Assembly (NCBI RefSeq): GCF_019112545.1 | Contig: NW_025064889.1 | Span: 1,347,893-1,411,892 of the forward strand | Direction of reading: 5' to 3' | Origin: Guyanagaster necrorhizus | Lineage: Eukaryota > Basidiomycota > Agaricomycetes > Agaricales > Physalacriaceae | DNA length: 64,000 bases | In this document: positions 22,870 through 32,820 of the stretch, piece by piece | How positions within the stretch are numbered: the first letter of the stretch is position 1 | How the letters are laid out: every line of letters begins with the position of its first letter | Notes under the pieces: model-generated | What the model was told of the DNA's origin: nothing | Database searches by the model: none | Seen by the model: the letters and a program-made list of their open reading frames with translations, nothing else | Position numbers and translations under genes: made by a program

Positions 22870-24405
22870 ATGGTTATCACACTTAGATCCCTCTTGAAAA
22901 CAATTTGGACGCACGGAAAGAAACATACTGGCGTTGGGCTGGTATGTTCAGTAGCGTATTTTGATCCGTGAGTACCTCTTTGTGGGATTCTCCCCAGCAC
23001 CAATAGCTCTGCAGAGGAAACTGGGGGGTCGACCTGCAAGCAGGCTCGTTGTTCGGCTATCGGCTGCTTTTTGTGGTCCTCCTTTCTGGCCTAATCGCTG
23101 TGTTCTTCCAGGTGGGTGAATTTCCTGTACGCTGTATATACTCGTGCTGATTTTATTGATTAGGTGTTGTCTCACCGACTTGGATGTGTTTCTGGCCTCG
23201 ACCTGGCTTCGCACTGCCGGGTTATGTTGTATCCCCGCGCAGTAACCCGGTACTCACTCCTTTACCCCCTCTACATTCTGGCGGAATCGGCCATCATAGC
23301 CACTGACCTTGCGGAGCTGCTCGGGTCCGCGATTGCGCTGTGCCTGCTTTTCCCCGCCCTCGAAATATGGCATGGCGTGCTCATCACCGCGTTCGACGTT
23401 CTTCTCATCCTCGCCCTTGGCGATCCGCTCGGAGGAAGGCCGGCCCGCATCTTTGAGATTATTATCGCCATTCTGGTGATTGCTGTCCTAATTTGCATGT
23501 GCATCATCATTGCCCGCGTCCACGTTGACTGGCCTCTCGCTTTCCTTGGGTATGTCCCGTCAAAATACATACTCAAGGATGGTGCATTATATACGTCGGT
23601 GGGCATCATAGGAGCGACAGTCATGCCGCACAGTCTCTTTTTAGGCTCGGCACTAGCCACTCAGGACCGTGTATCAGATCCGACCGAGTCTCTCGACCCG
23701 ATGGAGAAGCCAGAGAGCTTGAATTTTAAACAACGGATCCGGTCCGCCTTCCGTATCCTACCTATGTCCCCACCACAAACACCGACAGGCAATCCACTTT
23801 CGTTCGTCAAGATACATCTGTACCATGGCATTGTCGATGTTGTCCTCTCCCTCCTTGGTTTCGCGATTGTCATCAACTCCCTCATCCTCATCCTATCAGG
23901 TGCCACCCTCCCTTCCGCCAACTCTGCTTCTCTATTTGAGGCGTATGACCTCATCCGTTCTGCAGTCTCCCCTTCAGCTGCCATCCTCTTTGCTGTCGCA
24001 CTCTTGTTCTGCGGCCAATCTTCTTCCCTCATCGCCACCGTCGCAGGTCAGGCCGTGTCCGAGGGATTTCTTAGCATTCGCTTGTCACCGTTGTTCAGGC
24101 GTCTCCTCACGAGACTAATGTCTCTCATTCCGGCACTCACTGTTGCCATAGCCATAGGCAAACCCGGGATTAACGCTCTTCTCGTCGCATCCCAAGTCGT
24201 TCTGTCCATCGTTCTACCCTTCATTGTCTTTCCCCTTTTGTGGTTGACCAGTAATAAACGTGTCATGTCCGTGCAGGGTGAAGATGGGAGCTTTGTATGT
24301 TTTGGTAACAGTATTTTCACTACTTTGTTGGGTGCAGCGGTCTGGCTTCTCATTGTCATAGCGAATGTTTATGTTCTTGTTACTCTGGGGATGGGAACTT
24401 CATAA
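22870..24405 (+). CDS. NRAMP-family divalent metal ion transporter
   Basis: Proton-coupled Mn/Fe-type transporter of the NRAMP (SLC11, yeast Smf) family, expected in plasma, vacuolar or endosomal membrane. Three exons are proposed: 22,870-22,967, 23,015-23,111 and 23,164-24,405 (478 aa), with 47- and 52-nt GT-AG introns. The first intron falls inside the metal-binding helix-1 motif, which reads DPGNWGVDLQAG after splicing. The helix-6 motif appears as GATVMPHSLFLGSALATQDR, the usual fungal form. About eleven hydrophobic segments follow, as in the family, with a hydrophilic loop after helix 6 (residues about 220-260). ATG 22,870 was chosen because it begins a short leader as in relatives; in-frame ATGs further up (22,831 and 22,675) are alternatives. 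No frameshift is seen. The last 24 codons and the 3' flank are repeated in inverted orientation at 28,510-29,352. Confidence 0.9.
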
Positions 24406-24625
24406 ATATCTTGTTGTAATTATAGGTGTACTAATATGAACCGTTTCATTCGTCGGCCTCGTTAGCCCGGAGTAAGAAAGAATAGCTGCATCCAAGTCCT
24501 TGGGTCCAGGTCATCTATTGGAGGTTTCTTCTTTCATCAGTTCGGACTGGTGGCAGTATAAGAGGCTTTACTTAAAGTATCGCGCATTTTCAATGTATAT
24601 TCCGTCAAGGTCTGAAATGGAGCCT

Positions 24626-24652
24626 CAGCACCGTTAAAAATGTCTCATCTCG
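24626..24652. repeat. 27-bp micro-inverted segment within the repeat arm
   Basis: The 27 bases beginning CAGCACCGTTAAAAATGTC and ending CATCTCG lie between GGAGCCT and ACGCGTC here. In the other arm the flanks are reverse-complemented, as expected, but this segment (29,043-29,069) is in the same absolute orientation. It has therefore flipped in one arm. Confidence 0.85.
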
Positions 24653-24795
24653 ACGCGTCTGTGGCGTGGGAATTTTCTTCCGACCGACGATACCGCCAAT
24701 GTCAGGACTGTGAGAACGACCGTTCCTGATTGGGATCTTAGCAACTCTCGTACATCGACAACGTCAACCATCTAAGCGATGCGCACAACCGTGAA

Positions 24796-24978
24796 CTAAT
24801 GGCCCATTGCACCATGGCTCGTACTCGATTGCGCTATCTTCGTTTCCTCTCGTATTTTTTTGACAAGAACGGCTAGAGCAAGAAAGCAGAAAGGCACTCC
24901 ACCAGCGACAAGAGGTTCGAATGACGCTTGATTTCCACGAGGCAGCATACGACGAGCACTGTTACGAAGACGGCGCAT
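24796..24978 (-). CDS. Small hypothetical protein with one hydrophobic segment (60 aa)
   Basis: An open frame from ATG 24,978 with an Arg-rich N terminus (MRRLRNSARRMLPRG) followed by a hydrophobic stretch (GGVPFCFLALAVLV) and a basic tail. The same frame exists in the other repeat arm (28,757-28,900, plus strand), with mostly identical residues but a shifted end caused by a lost T in a run. Conservation alone does not prove coding, since the arms are a recent duplicate. Confidence 0.25.
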   Translation of the reverse strand: MRRLRNSARRMLPRGNQASFEPLVAGGVPFCFLALAVLVKKIREETKIAQSSTSHGAMGH

Positions 24979-25044
24979 CGGGTGTGTGAAAACTTGCTTG
25001 TGTCTGACTCACATGCAGAAATTCAAACAAGAGCCAACAGGATA

Positions 25045-25335
25045 TTATTGGAGACGTTCTCGACACCTACTTATCTTAGCTTTACTATGGACCTGTCCCA
25101 GACCGAAACGGGCCTTTATCATTGACTCGGCCAAGCCGTTTCGAATCCCAGGAACCTTGAAAATTTCCTGCTCTGGAGTCTGCTCAGCTATCATTGAGTT
25201 TGGCTCTTGGCCAAACGGAGACACGACAGATAGGGAGACATCAGGTGGATGAGTGAACGATGATATCCAGCCATGTCTGGCCAGGGTCTCCTCTAGAGTA
25301 TGAGAGTAGATTGTATCACCACAGTAAAAGCACAT
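25045..25335 (-). pseudogene. Gene-family remnant sharing a WxxxFTHPPDV segment with the 41.8-kb F-box locus
   Basis: The minus-strand frame contains LEETLARHGWISSFTHPPDV (about 25,235-25,300). A very similar segment, LEEILAKNDWILTFTHPPDV, occurs on the plus strand at about 41,763-41,822, upstream of an F-box-type head. The rest of this frame lies in the inverted-repeat arm. I do not recognise the domain. It looks like a displaced fragment rather than a gene. Confidence 0.4.
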
Positions 25336-25880
25336 ACAAGCCAGAATTCTTGTGTGTTATGGTACTTGGGGAGTCAGGACAATTTGTTTCGCTGATGGGA
25401 TATGTAGATAATTCGATGAGAGGAACAGAAAGCGATAAATCGTTCGCGGCGGCAGCAGAGGACAAGAAAGTAAGAAAAAAGAAGCTATTTTTAGGTCACG
25501 TTGACGCCGAACATCCGCTGGATATTAGCACGTAGAATACAAAGTTTAGGGCGCGATTATTCTCGGAATGTCCAAACCCGAAGTATACCGAGGTTTCGAC
25601 GGATAAACAGAAGGAATGTCCAGGCTGCAAAGGAATAGGGAGCATGGAAGAGAAAGTTATATGGTGAGTCGTATCGGTCCAAAATCCTTCTCTGCAATAA
25701 AACATGAGGAAGGACGGTCCCAATCCCGCGATCGAACGTCGCAACCACGCCACACATACCTGTTGCACTATTCCTGCGGACGAGCTCGACGTGAACATTT
25801 GCTGCCCCATGATAAGCGACAGTTTGATAGTCGTCTCTCAAATTCACTTCTAATAGGACACTGCCAACGACGGCATATCT

Positions 25881-26749
25881 TTGCTAGCATCGTGGGACGA
25901 TGCCGAGGTGAGGGGATCTCCTTCTTGTGTCCTACTCGATCTTGATAATCTTATGTATACCAAAGGGACTTCTAAGGACCGCTTACCCTCTATGCAGAAT
26001 GCACTAAAGACCCTCATCGACATGGAGCCATCATTCTTTCATTCTCTACAATACCTGATAACCCAAACTGCCATCTGCGCTCCTTCGGTGGAGGAAACCA
26101 CACTTCCGATCCTCAAACCTCTCCGTGACGTTACTATCGATTTCATTTCCCCAGTCCTCACGGCTTGGACAGAGGCTGTTGCTCTCCTAGATTGCTTCGC
26201 GTATATCTTACATCATGATACGTTTCCACATCCAACTTATTATGCTGAGAAGTACGACTTGATGCGATTGAACGCTCGACTCGTGAGGGACGTTTTCCCG
26301 CTTCTCGATGCAACTATCACGAGTATCGATGAGCCACTCATTGCCGAGCTACGAGGACCATACGGCCTTGAACCTATCCTCCGCATCCTGAAATAGCTTC
26401 CTTGGTCGTCATCCATGCGTGTTGACCTTCTGGATGACGTGCCTCAGTTGATATACACGCTCCACAGGTTTTGTCGAGGCGCTATGGAATGCTTGAACAC
26501 CATCGAGAAATATCTCGTCCGACCTCATGATTTTGTCGGAGATGACTTTCGTGTCGGGCCTCTGGAGGGCCGTCAGGAGATCGGTGATGGCTTGCTCAAG
26601 CTCAGTATCTATGCGCGTCGCTGTATGAGGCATTCCTCACTTCACTCAGGTCAATTTGGACAAAAAGGAGGAGAGATGATGGTCAGGTGGGACTATGTGG
26701 GCAGAGAGTATTTGCGCAACGATCCTATATTTTCGTCAATGATTCGTTG
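25881..26749 (+). pseudogene. Hypothetical protein of an unknown family, probably broken (paralogue at 47.8 kb)
   Basis: An open frame 25,881-26,396 (171 aa) ends at TAG. In the next frame 26,415-26,749 continues with VDLLDDVPQLIYTLHRFCRG. The same order is found at 47,766-48,451 (ETTFAILKRLHD..DFIFPVV, then VDLLDSLPQLLYALRHYCR). Two copies sharing this two-part pattern indicate a real helical protein family of which both are decayed, or have an unplaced intron at about 26,395. No known domain, signal peptide or membrane helix was recognised. Confidence 0.45.
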
Positions 26750-27960
26750 AAGTTTTCTAGAGTTTGTTTTGGATCTTTATCTTTACTATGCATGTCAGCA
26801 ACGTAGAGTTTATCAGATAGCATTGGCGCCTTTCACCCGTGTATTCTACTTATCTCGCTTACTCTGGTTTTGAAGGTAAAGATGTTTTGGGAGATTTTCA
26901 CCATGTCGTCAACCGTGTATGAGCGTCTAACATGTTTATTCCTCGAAGCCCATGCACAGCAATGGAAACAATAGTATTCCACCAAAAAGGCACTTTTGAA
27001 GTCAGACAGGTACCGTAATGCGAATGAGGTGTAAAGCGTGTAGAGCTGTGTACATGAGGTCACAGCACTCGGACAGCCGTCATTACCTTTTACAACTAGA
27101 TTGAATGGATATCTTGACCAGCTACTTCCTATAAGGTACGGTCTCCGCGACATGGAAGCCTTGTTTTTTCATTCCATGAATTAACTGATGGCTACTTGGC
27201 AAGTCGCCTGATGCATAGGCTCGCTACGTGTGTGGTCGATAATTGAATCAACATCAACATTAAGAACGCCGTGCGTAGAGGACACAGCTGAGAAGATTCA
27301 TCAGAACCCTTTCCCTTGTACCAATCTCGAGGGTCCAGAATCGAATGGAAGGAGATTTCGTGAGATAGGGCATCAGAACTATGGCATGCACACAAGTCGA
27401 AGATTTAGGTTTAAAACTTTGTTTAGAGCACCATGTGCATGTTGAGAGCAGGTTGCGTAGCGCAGCAGGGAAAGCCAGGTCTGGAGTCGAAAGTCAAAAG
27501 CTAGTAAGCGTTGACTTTCGACCTCCAGTATTGGTAGCTACGATTATGTAAGGTAAGAGCGACATGGAGGGTGTGCTACTTCAACAGTGCACGGATTTGT
27601 GAAGGAGTCGTCTCTGTTCTGCGTTGATGATGCAAGCTCAACGCGTCCTCGTTGCATCCATGCTTGTCGCGAGCCGTTTAACCTTTGCATCCCAACTCCG
27701 ACACCAGTACTATCCCGTTGATTGAGGGAGGCGAGACGACATGATAGCTGTGTCCGGATCCAATAAGAATATGTCCGCACGACGCGGGAGTGCTCGACTA
27801 GAATCGGAGGCAAATCAATAGCAATTTCCTTCCGATTTCTGTACATATAGACATGTCGAGACAACGAGGCAATCACGGATCGAGTGGACATGATACCACA
27901 GCTTTGAAATTTCTTCAAGCCACAGGACTTGTGGTTTTGCCATGATCAGATGAAGGAAGA
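26750..27960. other. Stretch without a recognisable gene
   Basis: Short frames occur on both strands (the longest is 27,544-27,918 on the minus strand, 124 aa), none with known motifs. The only distinct structure is the hairpin at 27,481-27,528. Confidence 0.45.
27481..27528. other. 17-18 bp stem-loop
   Basis: CTGGAGTCGAAAGTCAA (27,481-27,497) pairs with TTGACTTTCGACCTCCAG (27,511-27,528), leaving one bulged base and a 13-nt loop. A tRNA A-box-like word (TAGCGCAGCAGG) lies 20 bp upstream, but no cloverleaf can be drawn. Confidence 0.55.
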
Positions 27961-28400
27961 TCAATCGAAAAAAAGTCTACTCACCACTAGATGCAGACTC
28001 CTTGTAGACATCAAAGAGCTTGCCATATACAATCGGACAAGGAGTTTTCGGGTAGTACCTGAGAAAATCAGGCTCGGCTTCGTCGATGTCCAGGGTCGAA
28101 GCATGCGGGACTTATGATCAGTATTATCAAGGCGCGCGAAAGTAACGAGATATGATATGGGCCTCGTTTGATGCCTTCTTAGCGCTGAAGATTGAAAGTC
28201 CAATGAGGAAATACTGGTAACGCTTTCCCATTGGAAGGATTTCGCATACATATGGTCCTGGCACGTTCCTGCTGAAATATTGTTCTGGAAGGGCACATCA
28301 TAGAAGGGTCATCAGTGCCATGAAGCTCCCTGGGGATATGCAAGGCAGTGTTCGGGGAAAAGTGTGCAAGGTACGTCGGGAGCTCCTTGGACAGCAATAT
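27961..28400 (-). pseudogene. Decayed copy of the unknown gene family seen at 35.4 kb
   Basis: On the minus strand, about 28,120-28,190 matches 35,435-35,510 of the plus strand (shared words TTCAGCGCTAAG, GACATCAAACGA or near forms, TATCATAT, CGCG). A second match follows around the word CTGGACATCGAC, and a third around AAGCTCTTTGATG. Stops and deletions disrupt this copy. Function unknown. Confidence 0.4.
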
Positions 28401-28509
28401 ATGGCCACAGACCCTGATCAGAAATTCGTGTTAGGCCCCAGAAATTAATACGACATGCTCCAGTGCAGGACAGACGCTCACATTTCCGCACCATCACGGT
28501 TCCAGCAGT

Positions 28510-29352
28510 GTCCGTCGTGTCCCCGTTTGTCCAAGAGTCAAACTCAACGATAGCTGAGCGGACCATGGTAGGGAATTCTCAGGGTTCCTGGGACTCGAAA
28601 TGGCTTGGCCGAGTCAATAATAAGGCCCGTTTCGGTCTGGGACAGGTCCATAGTAAAGCTAAGATAAGTAGGTGTCGAGAACGTCTCCAGTAATATCCTG
28701 CTGGCTCTTTGAATTTCTGCATGTGAGTCAGACACAAGCAAGTTTTCACACACCCGATGCGACGTCTTCGTAGCAGTGCTCGTCGTATGCTGCCTCGTGG
28801 AAATCAAGCGTCATTCGAACCTCTTGTCGCTGGTGGAGTGCCTTTCCGCCTTCTTGCTCTAGCCGTTCTTGTCAAAAAATACGAGAAGAAACAAAGATAG
28901 CGCAATCGAATACGAGCCATGGTGCAATGGGCCATTGGTTCACGGTTGTGCGTATCACTCGACGTTGTCGATGTACGAGAATTGCTAAGATCCCAATCAG
29001 GAATGGTCGACATTAGCTAAAATTCCCACGCCACAGACGCGTCAGCACCGTTAAAAATGTCTCATCTCGAGGCTCCATTTCAGACCTTGACGGAATATAC
29101 ATTGAAAATGCGCGATAATAAAGCCTCTTACCCTGCCACCAGAGCAAAGAAGAAACCTCCAATGGACGCCCTGGACTCAAGGACCTGGATGCAGCTATTC
29201 TTACTCCGGGCTAACGAGGCTGACGAATGAAACGGTTCGTATTAGTACACCTATAATTACAACAAGATACTTATGAAGTTCCCATCTCCAGACTAACGAG
29301 AACATAAACATTCGCTACGACAATGAGAATCCAGACCGCCGCAACAATGTGT
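28510..29352 (-). repeat. Inverted repeat, right arm
   Basis: Reverse-complement counterpart of 24,328-25,230, about 840 bp with small deletions. It contains the NRAMP 3' exon end, the shared 3' flank and the 60-aa frame. Its outer end abuts an F-box fragment, and its inner end abuts the decayed family at 28 kb. Confidence 0.85.
29271..29352 (-). pseudogene. Truncated 3' end of an NRAMP transporter gene
   Basis: The minus-strand reading AAVWILIVVANVYVLVSLEM with stop at 29,271-29,273 matches the last residues of the NRAMP gene (AAVWLLIVIANVYVLVTLGM). Homology ends abruptly upstream at about 29,352. It is a tail fragment carried by the segmental duplication, with no promoter or remaining helices. 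Confidence 0.8.
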
Positions 29353-29374
29353 TTCAATAATATTGCGCCACGAG

Positions 29375-29770
29375 CTACACCCCTGACCAAGATGCCACGG
29401 CCCCTCTCGAATTCTGAGGACGTCGAATCCGGAAAGACGTTCTCAAGGACATGCCTCTGAAGTAATTACCTTTCCACCAGCGGCGTAAAATCTCCATCGT
29501 GATCTCCGGGGTAAGGCGATGAATTGGAGATAATGCTGTCTTATAATCATTCTGGATTGACTGGAGATGCGACCTTTGAATCTGCAGTGATGCAGCAGCA
29601 TCGTGGAGCGAATCAAGGCCACTATGTAATTCAGCGAGATGCTTCTGCAGAGCTGTCAAAGACACCTGCAACCGAGCAGATTGTAAAGGTGATGGCGCGT
29701 CGTTGGTGCGCAGAGAGAGATTTCAGTAAAAGCACTGGAAGGAATAACAAGACGGCGGCAGCGCTGGTTG
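29375..29770 (-). pseudogene. F-box protein N-terminal fragment
   Basis: The minus-strand frame shows the usual agaric F-box head: a coiled region (LQKHLAELHSGLDSLHDAAA, then LQSIQNDYKTALSPI) followed by the start of the F-box (HRLTPEITMEILRRW). It breaks off where the typical Cys-Trp-x2-Val/Ala part of the F-box should follow. The head resembles that at 42.0 kb, including an upstream PSxLQS word. F-box proteins are substrate receptors of SCF ubiquitin ligases; this piece lacks the substrate-binding part. It abuts the truncated NRAMP tail, so it lies at a rearrangement junction. Confidence 0.6.
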
Positions 29771-30447
29771 CGTGACATGAACGGAAGGATATAAGCTGGG
29801 GATATTTTCGTATTCCAGATACACTGCGGAACATGAACGGTGACAGACGCACCTCGCCAACGACTCCTTTACTGGGTACGCTGGGGCCTACGTTCTTCTG
29901 GACTTGTTCCATCCTCTTCTTTACAACACTGCGGGTGCTGAACATATTTGGGGGACGATGGATCTCCCATGTGTACCCCTCGCGCGGTTTCTTCCTTCTC
30001 CTTTGAAGTGGAAGGTCATGGAGGACAGAGAGACCATTTCGCTTCCATCGCCACGGCTTGACTGTTGCAACGCTACCAGTGCATATTGACGCGTTCTTGG
30101 AGAGTAACTGTACAAGGCCGTACTCGACAGTGTCGTGGCCATGAAACCGGATTAAAGCGGCCCGATGACAAAGCAAAGATCCTTCCTTCACTTCATTACC
30201 ATCTCGCTTTTCGTTCGACCTTCTTGCTACTACAGTGACGCGTCAACGGCGCACAGTTTTCATACAACTGTTACTTGGAGCATATACTGCATTATGTTAT
30301 GAAATCTCGGACAATGGCACGAACCCGGAGCCTTTTAGCAAGAGAATGACATCGTTTGGATGCAGCTTTCAGTGAGTATTGATAATGTTCTTATCTTTCT
30401 ACTATTACAGATATTGAATGTCACGATAGCTATAATCTATTCACGCC
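29771..30447. other. Intergenic stretch, no recognisable gene
   Basis: The minus-strand frame up to 30,191 extends the F-box fragment but lacks recognisable motifs. Positions 30,200-30,447 hold the probable 3' untranslated and terminator region of the NmrA-type gene. Confidence 0.4.
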
Positions 30448-31387
30448 CTAAAAGATATCCTTGTTTGCCTCCACAAAGCTCCTCAATGTCCTCTTTCCGG
30501 TTACCTTCTTCGGTGCTACGAATATCTTTTCCTCAACACCTTTAGCATTCAGGCCATCCATAGATGCGAGCGCCGCCGCAAAATCTTCCGGAAGACCAAA
30601 AGCAAGATATCTCTTCTTCGACTCCTCGACGGTGATACGCGTGTGAGTAATCTTCCGACCAAGCACCTGTGTGAAGATGGCAGCAACCTACTTCGACAAT
30701 CAGTAACAGTGGGATATATAAAAAGAGGATGGGGCGCACATCATCGTAAGAGAGCAGCTCAGGGCCCGTAAGAATATAGTCTTTGTTATGGCTCTTCTCG
30801 TCCGTCAACGTACTGACAGCCAAATCCGCAATGTCGTCTGCAGATATAAATCCAATCTTTCCATCCTCAGACGCGCTCATAATTGTGTTCTGTTCCCTAA
30901 TTGTTGGGAGGTGTAGCGTCAAAAAATTCTCTGCAAAATCCAACAAATCAGTTATCGACCTTCTTTCTCTGGTCTGCAACATACCGAAGAACCACGAAGG
31001 ACGAATGACTGCATAGTCGACCTTCAGGGATAGCAGATACTCGTGTACCTTCCCTATCGCGGGGGAACCAGGTTCGAATGACGTTGCGCTGAGGAGGACA
31101 AACCGCTTCACACCCTTCTGCACCGCCAAATCAATGAAAGGCTTCATAGGTGGAAACACGTCCAAGGTGCCTGCAGGTGCGATGAGGTAGATTCGGTCGA
31201 TGTTCGGGTCGGCGGTGAAGACATTTTCGAACGTGGATGGGTCGTACCAGTCGAATTTGATGCCCTTAAAGGGCTCGGGGACGACGCCCTTACGAGAAGT
31301 GAGGAGGACAGGTTGGTGGGCGTCTTTGAGAAGACAGGCGATGCGCGTCGCTGTCTTTCCAGTTCCGCCAGTGAGAAGGATTGTCAT
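30448..31387 (-). CDS. NmrA-like NAD(P)-binding oxidoreductase, festuclavine/agroclavine dehydrogenase-like
   Basis: Atypical short-chain dehydrogenase of the NmrA-like group that includes fungal ergot alkaloid reductases, using NAD(P)H in the cytosol; the true substrate is unknown. Exons on the minus strand: 31,387-30,985, 30,930-30,740 and 30,687-30,448 (277 aa), with 54- and 52-nt introns. The N-terminal Rossmann motif MTILLTGGTGKTATRIACLL begins at residue 1. The region VDYAVIRPSWFFENFLTLHL forms across intron 1, giving the family's WFxxNF pattern, and FISADDIADLAV follows. The length matches the family (about 280 aa). No other alkaloid-pathway gene is next to it, so a role in alkaloid synthesis should not be assumed. 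It lies 345 bp downstream of the deaminase-like gene and in the same direction. Confidence 0.88.
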
Positions 31388-31731
31388 AACGGGGCTATTG
31401 GTGAGTGCTTGTTATGGTTTGTGAACAATGTGTAGGCAGCTTATGATGGTCCTTTATATCAGGTCTATTTATAGAGTTTCTTTCTAATGGGTTACCAACC
31501 CGACACTAAGAGACGGCGGCATAGGGGACTATCTGATTCATCCGCGTAATCATTGGTATGTAAATGGTGACTTAAAACCCATACATCTTACCGCCCCATT
31601 TGTCAGACGCTGACATACCCACCGCCAAGACTGGCTGTTCTTTTGATAGGAATCGCTTGCCGGTGCAACAGTAACTACTGCTACTACTAATCGGAAATGA
31701 ACTTTGGAATCGAAAATAGCTTTGATATTGA

Positions 31732-32820
31732 TCACTCTGATGTAAGTGTCCTTTCCATGATGTCCAGTTCCTTTCTGATCCTTTCCTTTACATCCTCAGC
31801 TGCCCAAGAGATATCCACGCCAGTTCGCTGTAAGCGAACCATATCCCCGCCGCTGAACCCGCAATGGTACATTACTAGCTCCAAGTTTTCTAGCACCCAC
31901 CGCTGATGCATGTACGTCGGATCGTCGCTCGCAATCGTGATCCTAACGCCCTCGTTCCATAGCCGCTTGATATTCCCAAATACGTATTCTGTTGGGAGCC
32001 GCCGATGGTAGGCGTGGGGACACAGCGTGAGCCCTAGACTACGTTGCTTGATTATCTGAATCAGCTCTGGCCGCTCGATGGCATTCAAACCATGGTCAAT
32101 GCGGTCGGCGCCCTCGAGGCCGCCAACACAGCTGGTAGCGACCTCGCGAATGTGCTCGTGTGTGTCTTTCTGCCCAACATCGCAATGAGCTGTGATCCAA
32201 TATCCGTCCTTCCTTGCCCGGGCGAAGATGTCTTGGAAAAGACTCGGCGGCCGGTCATACTCGTTGCTATCCAGGCCAACAGCATGAAAGACATGACCGA
32301 ATCCTCCCTCGAGCGCCTGCTCGTACGTCTCCATCGCGGACGATGGGTCCACGTCCCGTAAAAAACACATTGTCCAGTCCACTTCCACACCGTACATCTC
32401 CTTTGCATCCCGCTTCGCTCGCTCAAGCCCATTCATCACAGCCGCGAGGGCGACTCCCCGTCGAGTATGCGCCTGAGGGTCGAAGAACGGATCCGCGTAC
32501 CGGACATTCATGTCTGCTGCCTTGGCCAAGTACTCCATCGCAAGGTCGTAGAAGTCTTCTTCGGTTCGCAGCACCTCCATCCCGCCATAGTAAGCTTCAA
32601 GAAAGGTCGGGAGGCCGTTGTCACCGTGCAATTCTCGTCTGTGGTTGTACATGGTCGCGTACGATGCAACGAGAGATTTGTACGTCGGATACTGAGGAAG
32701 AGGGATTTGGTTCTTCTGCGCGAGATGCCAACGCAGAGATGGCGACAACGTCCCCTCGATATGGACATGCAGCTCGACTTTGGGTAGCTGGGACACGAAT
32801 GTTGAGATGGAAGTGTCCAT
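31732..32820 (-). CDS. Adenine/adenosine deaminase-like metal-dependent hydrolase
   Basis: Intronless frame of 362 aa from ATG 32,820. An in-frame extension up to 32,958 exists but precedes the usual start (LPKVELHVHIEGTL at residues about 12-25). Metal-ligand motifs of the adenosine/adenine deaminase family are present: HVH near the N terminus, ITAHCD (about residue 210), RIDHGLNAI, LTLCPHAYHRR and IASDDPTYM near the C terminus. The HAGE motif, whose Glu is catalytic in classic deaminases, reads HCDV here, so substrate or mechanism may differ. The region FFDPQAHTRRGV resembles adenine deaminase (Aah1-type). It would act in purine salvage or degradation in the cytosol. It is transcribed divergently from an allantoate-permease-like transporter, with 404 bp between the start codons. 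Confidence 0.85.
   Translation of the reverse strand: MDTSISTFVSQLPKVELHVHIEGTLSPSLRWHLAQKNQIPLPQYPTYKSLVASYATMYNHRRELHGDNGLPTFLEAYYGGMEVLRTEEDFYDLAMEYLAKAADMNVRYADPFFDPQAHTRRGVALAAVMNGLERAKRDAKEMYGVEVDWTMCFLRDVDPSSAMETYEQALEGGFGHVFHAVGLDSNEYDRPPSLFQDIFARARKDGYWITAHCDVGQKDTHEHIREVATSCVGGLEGADRIDHGLNAIERPELIQIIKQRSLGLTLCPHAYHRRLPTEYVFGNIKRLWNEGVRITIASDDPTYMHQRWVLENLELVMYHCGFSGGDMVRLQRTGVDISWAAEDVKERIRKELDIMERTLTSE

Larger units (their letters stand above)
24328..25230 (+). repeat. Inverted repeat, left arm (NRAMP 3' end and downstream DNA)
   Basis: About 900 bp that reappear in reverse orientation at 28,510-29,352. It starts within the last NRAMP exon and extends about 800 bp beyond the stop. 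Several small indels separate the arms (for example extra bases near 24,470, 24,545 and 24,660-24,700). The arms are 3.3 kb apart, so this is a segmental duplication rather than a transposon terminal repeat. Confidence 0.85.

Noticed and set aside
24915..24930. B-box-like word AGAGGTTCGAATG (also at 28,813-28,825 in reverse)
   Set aside because: Lies inside the inverted-repeat arm within the 60-aa frame, with no tRNA A box or stems at the right distance.
27440..27545. Possible tRNA gene (A-box-like TAGCGCAGCAGG)
   Set aside because: No acceptor stem, T-arm or B box (GGTTCGANTCC) can be placed, and the strong hairpin is incompatible with a cloverleaf.
28180..28566. Cytochrome P450 heme-binding region (minus-strand RACPG-like reading)
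   Set aside because: The FxxGxRxCxG context and other P450 motifs are missing; the resemblance is a short chance match.
30448..31387. Ergot alkaloid gene cluster
   Set aside because: Only a single NmrA-like reductase is present. No prenyltransferase, P450 or other pathway gene was recognised nearby, and such reductases are common in basidiomycetes outside alkaloid clusters.
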